64,000 bases of DNA from the NCBI GenBank assembly GCA_015058845.1, contig SVBO01000003.1, forward strand, positions 87,303-151,302, given 5' to 3'. Position 1 is the first letter of the stretch. Each line of letters opens with the position of its first letter. The notes beneath the pieces were generated by a model that saw only the letters and a list, made by a program, of their open reading frames with translations, had not been told where the DNA came from and did no database searches. Positions 36,156 through 45,097 of the stretch are shown in pieces. The position numbers and the translations under genes were made by a program. This DNA is from Erysipelotrichaceae bacterium (GTDB lineage Bacteria > Bacillota_I > Bacilli_A > Erysipelotrichales > Erysipelotrichaceae).

Positions 36156-36608
36156 ATGAAAACATATCACTACCAAGCTCCCTTTGGGATCCTCTCATTT
36201 CAAATACAAGATCAAGCTTTGATCCACATCAGTTTCCAAGATCTAGGAATCAATGATGAAGAAGATCAGCTTAGTATTCAGATCAGAAAAGAATTAGATG
36301 AGTACTTTATGGGACAAAGAAAACAATTCACGATTCCCATATCATTAGACGTAACTCCTTTTCAAGATAGTGTCTATCAAGCATTACAAAGCATTCCTTA
36401 TGGAGAAACTAGAACTTATCAAGAAATTGCTATTCAGATCCATAATAGCAAAGCCTGTAGAGCCGTAGGAAATGCTAACCATAATAATCCTATTCCCATA
36501 ATCATACCATGTCATAGAGTCATGGGAGTAAAGGGAGATCTAGTAGGATATGCAGGAGGAATAGCCACTAAACAATATTTAGTGGAATTAGAAAAGAAAT
36601 ATTTGTAA
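36156..36608 (+). CDS. ogt: methylated-DNA-protein-cysteine methyltransferase
   Basis: A 150-residue DNA repair protein that removes O6-methyl groups from guanine by irreversible transfer to its own Cys. The active-site motif is IPCHRVMG with Cys119, preceded by YGETRTYQEIA and RAVGNANHNNP, the DNA-binding wing and Asn hinge region. The length suits the Ogt group. An extended -10 (TGATATAAT, 36128-36136) and AAAGGAG site lie upstream. Single gene. Confidence 0.95.
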   Translation: MKTYHYQAPFGILSFQIQDQALIHISFQDLGINDEEDQLSIQIRKELDEYFMGQRKQFTIPISLDVTPFQDSVYQALQSIPYGETRTYQEIAIQIHNSKACRAVGNANHNNPIPIIIPCHRVMGVKGDLVGYAGGIATKQYLVELEKKYL

Positions 36609-36673
36609 TTCAGTGCAGAATCATTGCACTTTAGATAATAAATATATATAATGAATCGATAGGAGGGAATTAT

Positions 36674-37906
36674 ATGCAATTACCTAAATATGAAGAAAGT
36701 ATGTTAGCGATCACTTCATCAATCCAGAAGTACTATGGAATCGATACACCATATCGTTCACTAACAGCTCTAGATAAAGAATTAGCAAAGGGTTATAAAC
36801 ATGTGTTCATGTATTTGATCGATGGACTAGGTTATTATAATCTACAAAAATTAAAGAAAGAAATGCCTTATTTAAGCTCATTAGCAGTCCGTAAATTAAG
36901 CACAGTATATCCAAGCACAACAGTAGCCGCTACTACTACTGCTTGCTGTGGTCTACCACCAGTAGCGACTGGATGGATCGGATGGCATCAATACTTCAAA
37001 GAGTACAAGGAAGATTATATCTTGTTCAGAGATAGAGGATACTATGATGAGACTAAGCAATGTCCACGTAACATTGAATTCGATCTTATGAAGTATGATC
37101 CCCTATGGGAACAAGTAGCTAGAACTGGTAAGTATGGTAGCTTCATCTATCCACCATTCAGAACTAAAGAAGTCACATGCTTCAAAGATCAATGTGATAT
37201 GATCAAAGCTTCTGCTAATGATCCAACTAAAGAAGGGTATACTTATGTATATTGGGATAAATTAGATAGCCTTATGCATCAATATGGCGTAGAGAGTGAT
37301 GAGGTCAAGGCGCATGCTAGTGAGATCGATAGAAATGTGCAAGAGATGATGCAGTCTTTACCAGAAGATACTTTGATCATTTTGACAGCAGATCATGGTC
37401 ATATGGATATCGAATATCTTCATTTAGAAGAACACGAAGATCTTGTATCTTTATTTGAAGTAGCTCCTACACTAGAAGCTCGTGCTGCAAGTTTCCATAT
37501 TAAGGATGGTAAGCAAGAGGAGTTTGCTGAGTTATTTGAGAAGTATTATGGAGATTATTTTGTTTTATTTACGCATGAGGAAGTGTTTGAGAAGAAGTTA
37601 TTGGGTCCTGGTGAACCATCTTCTTTAGCACATGAGTTTGTAGGAGATTTCCTAGCTTGTGCTACTGATAAGTATTGTGTATGTTATGTTCAAGAGGGTC
37701 CACCTAAAGGACAACATGCGGGTATGACTAAGACTGAGATGAATACCCCTATGATCTTATTGTCTAATCAAAAGAAGAAGACAGGGAAAGAGATCTTAGC
37801 AAATAGTCGTGCTAGTAAGAGTAGTTTACAAGGGAAGAACTTCAATAAGGTCGTAGGTAAGCCTAAGGATGTATCTGCGTTCCGTAGAGTAAACTTTAAT
37901 GGATAA
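36674..37906 (+). CDS. alkaline phosphatase superfamily phosphodiesterase
   Basis: A 410-residue protein of the type I phosphodiesterase/nucleotide pyrophosphatase group. Metal and nucleophile sites are seen as LIDGLGYYN (Asp), TVYPSTTVAATTTA (Thr nucleophile region), YWDKLDSLMHQYG and ILTADHGHMDI (Asp-His), with a later His in GQHAGMT. It has no signal peptide or membrane segment, so it should be cytoplasmic. The natural substrate is not predictable. AGGAGGG before the ATG and a terminator after the stop. Confidence 0.87.
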   Translation: MQLPKYEESMLAITSSIQKYYGIDTPYRSLTALDKELAKGYKHVFMYLIDGLGYYNLQKLKKEMPYLSSLAVRKLSTVYPSTTVAATTTACCGLPPVATGWIGWHQYFKEYKEDYILFRDRGYYDETKQCPRNIEFDLMKYDPLWEQVARTGKYGSFIYPPFRTKEVTCFKDQCDMIKASANDPTKEGYTYVYWDKLDSLMHQYGVESDEVKAHASEIDRNVQEMMQSLPEDTLIILTADHGHMDIEYLHLEEHEDLVSLFEVAPTLEARAASFHIKDGKQEEFAELFEKYYGDYFVLFTHEEVFEKKLLGPGEPSSLAHEFVGDFLACATDKYCVCYVQEGPPKGQHAGMTKTEMNTPMILLSNQKKKTGKEILANSRASKSSLQGKNFNKVVGKPKDVSAFRRVNFNG

Positions 37907-37910
37907 TGAA

Positions 37911-37935
37911 AGCAGCCAATATAGGCTGCTTTTTC
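37911..37935. terminator. bidirectional terminator
   Basis: AGCAGCC and GGCTGCT stem, followed by TTTTTC on the plus strand and TTTC on the minus strand, between convergent genes. Confidence 0.8.
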
Positions 37936-39081
37936 TTACTTATAAATAGCGTGATATTCTTCTAATGTTAAGTCATTCGTATGTAGTAATTCAGCTAATT
38001 CAACCCCTACATAACGTAAATGAGAAGGCTCATAATCCATACCAGTAATAAACTCTTTTCCTTCTGGATATCTAAAGATAAATCCATAAGAAGCAGCATG
38101 TTCTACTAACCAAGCATATTCATTCGTATTCACAAATGTAGTACCTTCTGGATAAGATGCCATACTAGAAACATTGACTGCTAGACCAGTTTGATGTTCA
38201 TCATGACCAGGACGTGGTGTATAATCATCTACTTGTAATGAACCATATTGTTCTGATAACTTCGCATATCTACTAGATTGTTCTTCATAACTACGATATG
38301 CAGTCATAGAAGCAAAGTAGATATCTTGTTCCTTAGCATCCATACACATAGCATTGAAGGCTGTAGTAGCTTCTTGTGTAAGTTTACCAGGATTGAAGGC
38401 ACAGTATTGAGAGATAGAAGTAAGTTCTTCTGGAATGAATGTAGCACTTAATCCTTGTTTTTTAGTTACTAATGCATCATTAGTCATTACATCTATTGTT
38501 GTAGTATTCTCATATGGTTTTAGATATCCTTCCATATTACCTTTCTTGATATCTGAGATATACTGAGTAATATCAGTTTGTTTCTCAAAGATGAATAGGG
38601 GTACGATGTCCTCTTCTTCTAATGATTTAAAGATCGTTTTGATCTCTTCTTGTGTATATTCTAATGCGACTAGTTTATTATAGAAGTTCTTAGTGTTTTC
38701 TTTAAATGAGTCTACATAGAAGTATAATGGTGTATATTCCTTATCGTATGTATCATTCCCTAAGGCGATTACGAAGTGTTTAGAATACCCATATTCCTTT
38801 GTGATAGTTTGCATTTGCTTATCTAAGATCAATTGTGCTTCTTCCTTAGTGTATCCTAGATCTGTTTGTGTAGAGATACGATGTGCTTTGTAGGCAAATG
38901 TTCCTACAAAGAATAGAACTACTGCTAGTACTCCACCTACAGCTCCTAGGATATATTTACGAGGGATCTTATTCTCTTTCACATCTTGTGCTAGACTTTT
39001 GATCAATCTTTTTGTTCTGATCTTTAATGTTAGGTATACACGTTGCCAATAAGACAATTTTCTTTTCTTTTTCTGGGCCAT
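37936..39081 (-). CDS. VanY-type M15 D,D-carboxypeptidase with altered zinc site
   Basis: A 381-residue protein: a basic cytoplasmic head (~1-45), one membrane helix (~46-68) and an extracellular M15B domain in the last ~180 residues. The zinc-site motif reads DEHQTGLAVNV, with His kept but Asn where the family has Asp (LAxD). The second part EPSHLRYVG keeps Glu and His. Intact members remove the last D-Ala of peptidoglycan side chains. The Asp-to-Asn change could weaken or abolish metal binding, leaving a substrate-binding role. The M15 protein at 46359 keeps Asp. The ribosome site is GGGAGGAT. Confidence 0.85.
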   Translation of the reverse strand: MAQKKKRKLSYWQRVYLTLKIRTKRLIKSLAQDVKENKIPRKYILGAVGGVLAVVLFFVGTFAYKAHRISTQTDLGYTKEEAQLILDKQMQTITKEYGYSKHFVIALGNDTYDKEYTPLYFYVDSFKENTKNFYNKLVALEYTQEEIKTIFKSLEEEDIVPLFIFEKQTDITQYISDIKKGNMEGYLKPYENTTTIDVMTNDALVTKKQGLSATFIPEELTSISQYCAFNPGKLTQEATTAFNAMCMDAKEQDIYFASMTAYRSYEEQSSRYAKLSEQYGSLQVDDYTPRPGHDEHQTGLAVNVSSMASYPEGTTFVNTNEYAWLVEHAASYGFIFRYPEGKEFITGMDYEPSHLRYVGVELAELLHTNDLTLEEYHAIYK

Positions 39082-39222
39082 AAATATCCTCCCTTAATTA
39101 TTGCGTAAATTATACCATTTATGGTCTAAAACCTCAATACTAGTAGGATAAATTAAGAATGACTTAAGATTTATAGAGTGGTATATATGGTATAATATGG
39201 GTAAATAGAAGGGTGTGAGTGT

Positions 39223-40317
39223 ATGAGGCGTTTGTGGTTAGTGGTACTTTCTGTGTTGGTGTTATGTGGGTGTACTGTTACTGAGAAAGAGGCTGTATTT
39301 CCACCTGAGATAAGTATAGAGACTGTAGATGTAGATTTGTTTACTGAACTTCCAAATGCAGAGGGGATTACAGTATTTCAAGATAATGTGGTAGTAGCGA
39401 ATAATACGGATGAGGGTTCTGAGTATTATTTAGTATCTATGGATGGTAAAGAAGCGGAGTTATTAGTGACATTTCCAGGTGAAAAAAGAGATACTGATCA
39501 TGTTTCTACTGATACTCACTTGTATCTTACAACTCATGAAACTGTACTTGATGATTTTTTAAAGGTTTCAAAGTATGTTTATAGAATCTACTCTTGTACA
39601 CTTGATTCGTGTGAAATGATCAAAGAAGAAATAGAAGTGCCAGTTGAATGGGCGATCTCTGGTCCAAAGTATGATCTTGAAGTTTATAATGGTGATCTAT
39701 ACATGATGTATACTGCTGGTTCTACTGTTGGTAATAAATTATTCAAATATGATGAAGATTCAAAGGAATGGACAACAGTTTTAGAAATGGAGAATAATGT
39801 ACTTGAGGAGTCTTTGGTGGCGAATGATAAGTATTTAGGACTTACTTATACTGCATATTACGATGGTGGCTATATACTATATTTTAATTTGTTAACAGAA
39901 AATCATTTGAGTGTAGATAGTTTTGATCTACCTTATGATTCTTATAGCGATTATTCGACCTTTAATGTAGAACCTATTCTATATAATGATCATATTGCTA
40001 TCCCAGTCCGTAGGAAAAATCATAGAGCATGCAATTATTTAATCCATACAGATAAATATGTGGAAATGGAGAATACTGTTCCTTGCAACTTTATACCTGT
40101 AATGATAACAGAGGATATGTATATTAGTACATTTGGAGACAAGAGTCAGACTTTAAATAAGATCACTGCAGATAAAGTCGAGTCTGTAAAGATAGATTAT
40201 GAAAATATTAAGTTTACTGCCTTTATGAATGAATTCTATGTTATTGATGAGAATACAATAATCAATGTTGCAAATAATGATGGTAAATGGCATATTATCC
40301 ATTTATCACAAAAGTAA
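39223..40317 (+). CDS. lipoprotein of unknown function, propeller-like
   Basis: A 364-residue protein with signal peptide and lipobox LCGC (Cys ~17). The rest is beta-rich, with repeats of a strand-turn pattern (YLVSMDGKEAELLV, YLTTHETVLDD, LYMMYTAGS), suggesting a beta-propeller. It resembles the middle part of the lipoprotein at 14595 but lacks the HExxH domain. An extended -10 (GGTATAATATGGG near 39190) precedes a short leader. Monocistronic. Function unknown. Confidence 0.7.
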   Translation: MRRLWLVVLSVLVLCGCTVTEKEAVFPPEISIETVDVDLFTELPNAEGITVFQDNVVVANNTDEGSEYYLVSMDGKEAELLVTFPGEKRDTDHVSTDTHLYLTTHETVLDDFLKVSKYVYRIYSCTLDSCEMIKEEIEVPVEWAISGPKYDLEVYNGDLYMMYTAGSTVGNKLFKYDEDSKEWTTVLEMENNVLEESLVANDKYLGLTYTAYYDGGYILYFNLLTENHLSVDSFDLPYDSYSDYSTFNVEPILYNDHIAIPVRRKNHRACNYLIHTDKYVEMENTVPCNFIPVMITEDMYISTFGDKSQTLNKITADKVESVKIDYENIKFTAFMNEFYVIDENTIINVANNDGKWHIIHLSQK

Positions 40318-40323
40318 TTAACT

Positions 40324-40355
40324 AAGACGGTTTGCATTATGTAGACCGTCTTTTT
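40324..40355 (+). terminator. intrinsic terminator
   Basis: AAGACGGT and ACCGTCTT form an 8-bp stem with TTTTTATT following. Confidence 0.8.
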
Positions 40356-40392
40356 ATTGCATTTCATATTTTCCTTAAAATAACATATTTTG

Positions 40393-40422
40393 TTACCGCT
40401 AAACAATGAAATGTAGTATAAT
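40393..40422 (+). promoter_or_regulatory. promoter of the legionaminic-type operon
   Basis: TTACCG, an 18-base spacer and a perfect TATAAT (40417-40422). The leader to the first start codon is about 63 bases. Confidence 0.55.
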
Positions 40423-40491
40423 AATAAAGTATATATAAAATGGGGATATTATAACCATTAAGTTATCAATATAGAAACAGGAGAAATAACT

Positions 40492-41469
40492 ATGAAAGTA
40501 TTCGTAACAGGCGCAGAAGGATTTATTGGAAGTCACTTATGTGAAGCCCTAGTAGAAAAAGGATATCAAGTAAAAGCATTAGCATTATATAATTCATTCG
40601 GTAAATTTGGTTGGTTAGATTCACTAGCACCAGAAGTAAAAGAAAAGATCGAAATGGTCCATGGAGATGTACGTGACCCATTCCAAATGAAGACTCTATC
40701 TCAAGACTGTGATGCGATCATACACCTAGCAGCCCTTATCGCTATTCCATACAGCTACGTAGCCCCAGAAGCCTATGTAGATACAAATGTCAAAGGAACA
40801 TTGAATGTGCTAGAAGCTGCTAGAGCTAATAAAGTAAAACGTATTCTAGTCACTTCTACAAGTGAAGTATATGGTACAGCACAATACGTACCGATCGATG
40901 AGAAACACCCATACCAAGGACAATCTCCATACTCTGCTACCAAGATCGGAGCAGACCGTATGGCAGAAGCTTATTACCGTAGCTTTGACCTACCATTAAC
41001 GATCGTACGTCCATTCAATACATTCGGACCAAGACAATCAGCACGTGCAGTCATCCCAACTATCATTACCCAATTACTAGCAGGCAAAGAAGAGATAAAG
41101 ATGGGTGCCTTACACCCAACACGTGACTTTAACTATGTTAAGGATACTGTACAAGGCTTCATTGCTATTCTAGAAAGTGATAAGACGATCGGAGAAGAGA
41201 TCAACATCGCAACAGGCGTAGAGATCTCTATGGGAGAATTAGCCCAAGAGTTAATTAACCAGATCAATCCAAACGCTAAGATCGTCCTTGACGAAGCACG
41301 CATCCGTCCTAGCAAGAGTGAAGTTACTAGATTACTAGGATGTAACAAGAAACTAAAAGAACTAACTAACTTTGAAGCGAAATATGACCTAGCATCAGGA
41401 CTAGCAGAAACGATCGCTTGGATCAAAGAGAACTTAGACGAATACGATGTAAATAGATATATGCTATAG
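40492..41469 (+). CDS. legB: nucleotide-sugar 4,6-dehydratase, LegB type
   Basis: A 325-residue extended short-chain dehydrogenase. NAD site VTGAEGFIGSHL, then HLAALIAIPYSYVAPEAYVDTN, catalytic S-x-Y-x3-K as STSEVYG and SPYSATKIGAD, and RPFNTFGPRQSARAVIPTII. These blocks match LegB, which in Campylobacter makes the 4-keto-6-deoxy GDP-sugar at the start of legionaminic acid synthesis. The neighbours LegC, PtmE-like and LegG in order support the call. First gene of a four-gene operon with an AGGAGAAA site. Confidence 0.85.
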   Translation: MKVFVTGAEGFIGSHLCEALVEKGYQVKALALYNSFGKFGWLDSLAPEVKEKIEMVHGDVRDPFQMKTLSQDCDAIIHLAALIAIPYSYVAPEAYVDTNVKGTLNVLEAARANKVKRILVTSTSEVYGTAQYVPIDEKHPYQGQSPYSATKIGADRMAEAYYRSFDLPLTIVRPFNTFGPRQSARAVIPTIITQLLAGKEEIKMGALHPTRDFNYVKDTVQGFIAILESDKTIGEEINIATGVEISMGELAQELINQINPNAKIVLDEARIRPSKSEVTRLLGCNKKLKELTNFEAKYDLASGLAETIAWIKENLDEYDVNRYML

Positions 41470-41479
41470 GAGGCATTAT

Positions 41480-42628
41480 ATGAAAAGAATTCCTTTATCT
41501 GTACCCAATGTGTGCGGAAATGAGCAAAAATATGTAGATGAAGCCTTAAGAGATGGATGGATCTCATCAGTAGGCTCTTATGTCAATAAATTTGAAGAAA
41601 AAGTAGCAGAATATGCTGGTGTACAAGAAGCCGTAGCAGTAGGAAGTGGAACAGCAGGCCTACACTTAGCCTATAAAGAAGCAGGCGTACAAAGTGGGGA
41701 TCTAGTTGTAGTACCTACTCTAACATTCATTGCTTCTGTAAATCCTATTCGCTATCAAGGTGCTGAACCATACTTCATAGATTGTGATGATACATTATGT
41801 CTAGATCCTAAGAAGTTAGAAACATTCTTAGAGAATGAATGTGAATATAAAGAAGGAATTGTAATACATACAGAAAGTGGTAAAGTAGTACGTGCTGTAG
41901 TAGTAGTTCATATCTTTGGAAACTTAGCAAATATGGAAGCATTATGTACTATCTGTCATAAGTATTCCTTACCATTGATCGAAGATGCTTGTGAAGCCTT
42001 AGGTACAAAAGATAGTACTGGTAAGATGGCTGGTACATTTGGTGATTATGGGGTATATTCCTTCAATGGTAATAAGATCATCTCTACTGGCGGAGGAGGG
42101 ATCGTGGTATCTAATCACGAAGAGCACCTAAAGCATATTCGTTTCTTATCTACCCAAGCTAAAACGGATTCATGGTACTTTGTCCATGATGAAGTAGGAT
42201 ATAACTATCGTCTAACTAATATCTCTGCTGCTATTGGAGTAGGACAATTAGAATTATTAGAAGGTTTCATTACTAGAAAAGAACAGTTATATAACTTATA
42301 TAGAACTAAGTTTGAAGAAGTAGGTCTAAAGATGATGGACTTCCGTAAGGATACTCGTAGTAATCGTTGGTTCTTCTCATTATTATGGGAGAAAGACTAT
42401 GGAATGGATCGTCATCAACTTATGAGAGAATTAAAAGAAGTAGGAATCGAAACACGTCCTATCTGGGGCTTGATCCATCATCAGAAACCATATCAACACT
42501 GTTTACATGGGGATCTAGCTAAGTCAGAGTATTATATTGATAGGATCGTGAATATCCCATGCTCTACTTCTCTAACAGATGAGGAAGCATTATACGTGAT
42601 CCAAGAGATCATTCAAAGAAAGGGGTGA
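41480..42628 (+). CDS. legC: PLP aminotransferase, LegC type
   Basis: A 382-residue DegT/DnrJ/EryC1/StrS aminotransferase. It has AVGSGTAGLHLA (phosphate site), PTLTFIASVNPIRYQGAEPYFIDCD, EDACEALG (PLP Asp) and SFNGNKIISTGGGG with the Schiff-base Lys. In the pathway it transfers an amino group to C4 of the 4-keto sugar from LegB. It starts 10 bases after legB with AGGAGG. The match to LegC rather than other sugar aminotransferases rests on the gene order. Confidence 0.88.
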   Translation: MKRIPLSVPNVCGNEQKYVDEALRDGWISSVGSYVNKFEEKVAEYAGVQEAVAVGSGTAGLHLAYKEAGVQSGDLVVVPTLTFIASVNPIRYQGAEPYFIDCDDTLCLDPKKLETFLENECEYKEGIVIHTESGKVVRAVVVVHIFGNLANMEALCTICHKYSLPLIEDACEALGTKDSTGKMAGTFGDYGVYSFNGNKIISTGGGGIVVSNHEEHLKHIRFLSTQAKTDSWYFVHDEVGYNYRLTNISAAIGVGQLELLEGFITRKEQLYNLYRTKFEEVGLKMMDFRKDTRSNRWFFSLLWEKDYGMDRHQLMRELKEVGIETRPIWGLIHHQKPYQHCLHGDLAKSEYYIDRIVNIPCSTSLTDEEALYVIQEIIQRKG

Positions 42629-42632
42629 TCAT

Positions 42633-43667
42633 ATGCAAGATGTCATTCAAGAGACAATGACTATATTAGAAGTCATGGATCTACTAAACACACTACCTGT
42701 AAAGACAGTATATGTAGTAAGAGATCGTAAAGTCATCGGCTCTATTACCGATGGAGATATTCGTCGTTATGTGATCGCTACGCGTAGTATGGAAGGTACA
42801 GCTGCAGATTGCATGAAGACTCCATGTAGAACATGTGTATCAAAGGAAGAAGGAAATGCGATCATTGCGCAATATGGGATCCAAAGTATTCCAGTAGTGA
42901 ATGAGGAAGAAGAGATCCAGTATATTCTATATAACCATGCTGTATTAAGTAGACCAACACAAGTCAGAGAAGAATATAAGGATATCCAAGTAGTCATGAT
43001 GGCAGGAGGTAAGGGAGAGCGTCTATATCCATATACTAACGTATTACCTAAACCATTGATTCCTGTAGCTGGAACGCCTATTTCAGAGCGTATTCTTACA
43101 CGCTTTAAAGAAGCAGGATTAACGAATTATATCTTATCTTTGAACTATAAGAAAAATATCATTAAAGCATACTATGATGAAGCCATGGAAGGATGTCACT
43201 TCACATTCGTAGAAGAGAATAAACCTCTAGGCACAGGAGGATCTCTTACACTGATGGAAGACCTTCTACACGATGATTTCTTTGTAGTAAACTGTGATAC
43301 ATTGATCGATGTAGATATCAATAACCTACTAGATCTACATAAAGAAGAAGAAAACCTACTGACTGTAGTAAGTGCCCTTAAGCAAGTAAGTATTCCATAT
43401 GGAGTGATCGATACAGATGCAGATGGACAGATCTTAGCATTGCGTGAGAAACCTAGTATCAAGCAATTCATTAATACAGGGATGTATGTGATCTCTAAGA
43501 AAGCATTTGAATATTTCCCTGATATGGAATTCTTCCATATGACACAGATCATTGAGAATCTATTAGCCCATAATCAAAGAGTAGGTACTTATATCATTCC
43601 GGAAGAAGGATTCTTAGATATGGGTGTGATCAGTGGTCTAAATGATATGAATCAGAAGTTAAGATAG
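42633..43667 (+). CDS. ptmE: CBS-domain sugar-1-phosphate nucleotidyltransferase, PtmE type
   Basis: A 344-residue protein with a pair of CBS motifs in residues ~1-115 (GSITDGDIRRYVI, IPVVNEEEEIQYIL) and a nucleotidyltransferase domain from ~118. The latter has VMMAGGKGERLYPYTNVLPKPLIPVAGTP and ends with a typical PLDMG-like GFLDMG. The same architecture is PtmE of Campylobacter, which makes GDP-glucosamine for legionaminic acid. CBS domains suggest allosteric control by adenine nucleotides. Four bases separate it from legC. Confidence 0.83.
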   Translation: MQDVIQETMTILEVMDLLNTLPVKTVYVVRDRKVIGSITDGDIRRYVIATRSMEGTAADCMKTPCRTCVSKEEGNAIIAQYGIQSIPVVNEEEEIQYILYNHAVLSRPTQVREEYKDIQVVMMAGGKGERLYPYTNVLPKPLIPVAGTPISERILTRFKEAGLTNYILSLNYKKNIIKAYYDEAMEGCHFTFVEENKPLGTGGSLTLMEDLLHDDFFVVNCDTLIDVDINNLLDLHKEEENLLTVVSALKQVSIPYGVIDTDADGQILALREKPSIKQFINTGMYVISKKAFEYFPDMEFFHMTQIIENLLAHNQRVGTYIIPEEGFLDMGVISGLNDMNQKLR

Positions 43668-43678
43668 GAGGAATAGTG

Positions 43679-44845
43679 ATGTTTAAAGTATGTGTTATCA
43701 CAGCTACACGTGCTGAATATGGTCTATTATCTCCTTTGATGAAAGAGATCTCTCAAAATCCTACTATGCAATTACAATTGATCGTTACGGGTACGCATCT
43801 ATCTACTTTATATGGTGCTACCATGAATCGAATTGAAGAAGATGGATTTGAGGTCGATGAGTATATCGATATCTTAGATGAGAGTGATGATGAGTTAGGG
43901 ATCATTACGACTATGAGTAATGCACAGGTTAGAATTGCTGAGGCATTACAAAGATTACAAAGTGATGTGGTAGTGGTACTAGGAGATCGATATGAACTAG
44001 TACCGATCGTGAGTAGTTGTGTAGTTCTCCATATTCCTGTGTGTCATATTCATGGGGGAGAGATCACACAAGGAGCTATGGATGAGTTATTCAGACATGC
44101 GATCTCTAAGATGTCTACGATCCACTTCGCTTCTACTAAGTCTTATTCCTCTAGATTGATCCAGATGGGAGAACAACCAGATTTCGTGTTCAATGTAGGT
44201 TCTTTGGGAGTAGAGAATATTAAGAAGATGGATCTGTTGAGTGAAGCGGAATTAGAGAAAGAGATCGGGTTCAAGGTGGATAAGAATACCTTATTAGTTA
44301 CATTCCATCCTATTACTCTAGAAGGAGCAGATCAAGCCTATCAAATGCAAGCCTTATTAGATGCCTTAGAATTACGAGAACAATATCGTGTTTTATTCAC
44401 TCGACCTAATAGTGATATGCATCGTAATGAGTTAAATGATATGATCGATGTATTCGTGGCGAAGCATAGTGATCGCTGTGCTGTTTTCTCATCCCTTGGT
44501 CAATTACGATATCTAAGTGCTATGAAGCATTGCTTAGCAGTCGTAGGAAACTCTTCTAGTGGGATTATTGAAACACCAAGCTTCGGGATCCCAACGATCA
44601 ATATTGGAAATCGTCAAAAGGGACGTATCTCCGCTTCTAGTGTAGTACATGTAGAGGCAAATAAGGCAGCTATACTATATGCCTTAGATAAACTAGAAGA
44701 TCCACAGTTCTTATTTGAAGCTAGTTGTACGATCAATCCATATGAAGGAAAAGACACTGCTTTAAATATGTGTAAATTACTTCAATTGTTATTGGAAAGA
44801 GGATTACCAAGTACAAAGAAGTTCTACGATCGAATCGATAATTAA
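43679..44845 (+). CDS. legG: hydrolysing nucleotide-sugar 2-epimerase, LegG/NeuC type
   Basis: A 388-residue glycosyltransferase-B fold enzyme. Typical blocks are ITATRAEYGLLSPLM, VVVLGDRYELVPI, HIHGGEITQGAMDELFRHAISKMS and VGNSSSGIIETPSFGIPTINIGNRQKGR. LegG hydrolyses and epimerises the GDP-diacetamido sugar to 6-deoxy-2,4-diacetamido-mannose. ATG at 43679 is chosen over GTG at 43676 for better spacing from AGGAGG. It is the last gene: a terminator follows, and the synthase (LegI/NeuB) and CMP-transferase (LegF/NeuA) that should come next are absent here. Confidence 0.87.
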   Translation: MFKVCVITATRAEYGLLSPLMKEISQNPTMQLQLIVTGTHLSTLYGATMNRIEEDGFEVDEYIDILDESDDELGIITTMSNAQVRIAEALQRLQSDVVVVLGDRYELVPIVSSCVVLHIPVCHIHGGEITQGAMDELFRHAISKMSTIHFASTKSYSSRLIQMGEQPDFVFNVGSLGVENIKKMDLLSEAELEKEIGFKVDKNTLLVTFHPITLEGADQAYQMQALLDALELREQYRVLFTRPNSDMHRNELNDMIDVFVAKHSDRCAVFSSLGQLRYLSAMKHCLAVVGNSSSGIIETPSFGIPTINIGNRQKGRISASSVVHVEANKAAILYALDKLEDPQFLFEASCTINPYEGKDTALNMCKLLQLLLERGLPSTKKFYDRIDN

Positions 44846-44855
44846 TAACTTACAG

Positions 44856-44884
44856 AAAGTTTACATTCATTTGTAAACTTTTCA
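44856..44884 (+). terminator. intrinsic terminator of the legionaminic-type operon
   Basis: AAAGTTTACA and TGTAAACTTT form a 10-bp stem around TTCATT, with TTC after it. Confidence 0.75.
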
Positions 44885-44913
44885 TTTACTTTCAAAAGCT
44901 TTCATAATATAAT
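44885..44913 (+). promoter_or_regulatory. promoter upstream of a tiny reading frame
   Basis: TTTACT (44885-44890), a 17-base spacer and perfect TATAAT (44908-44913). The first gene-like element downstream is the 22-codon frame at 44937; the aminotransferase starts at 45098. Confidence 0.6.
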
Positions 44914-44936
44914 AATTACAAAGAGAGGTGAGTAGT

Positions 44937-45005
44937 ATGTTCGTATCTAAATTATTCTTTCGAGCTTGTAATGCTACTCTAAGCGCCTGTGGGCTGTTGA
45001 TTTAG
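44937..45005 (+). CDS. possible 22-residue peptide upstream of an aminotransferase
   Basis: ATG at 44937 has a good ribosome site (AGAGGTGA, 5 bases away) and lies about 24 bases after a -10 box. The peptide begins MFVSKLFFRACNA, has two Cys and no similarity I recognise. It could be a translated leader controlling the gene at 45098 or a small secreted or membrane peptide. There is no terminator between it and the aminotransferase. Confidence 0.35.
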   Translation: MFVSKLFFRACNATLSACGLLI

Positions 45006-45097
45006 ATAATGTTGTTTTTATTGTACCTTTGTATTGAATATGATAGAGAGTGAATATACTGAAAAGAAGATAATAAGAAAGAAAATGAGGAACTAAT

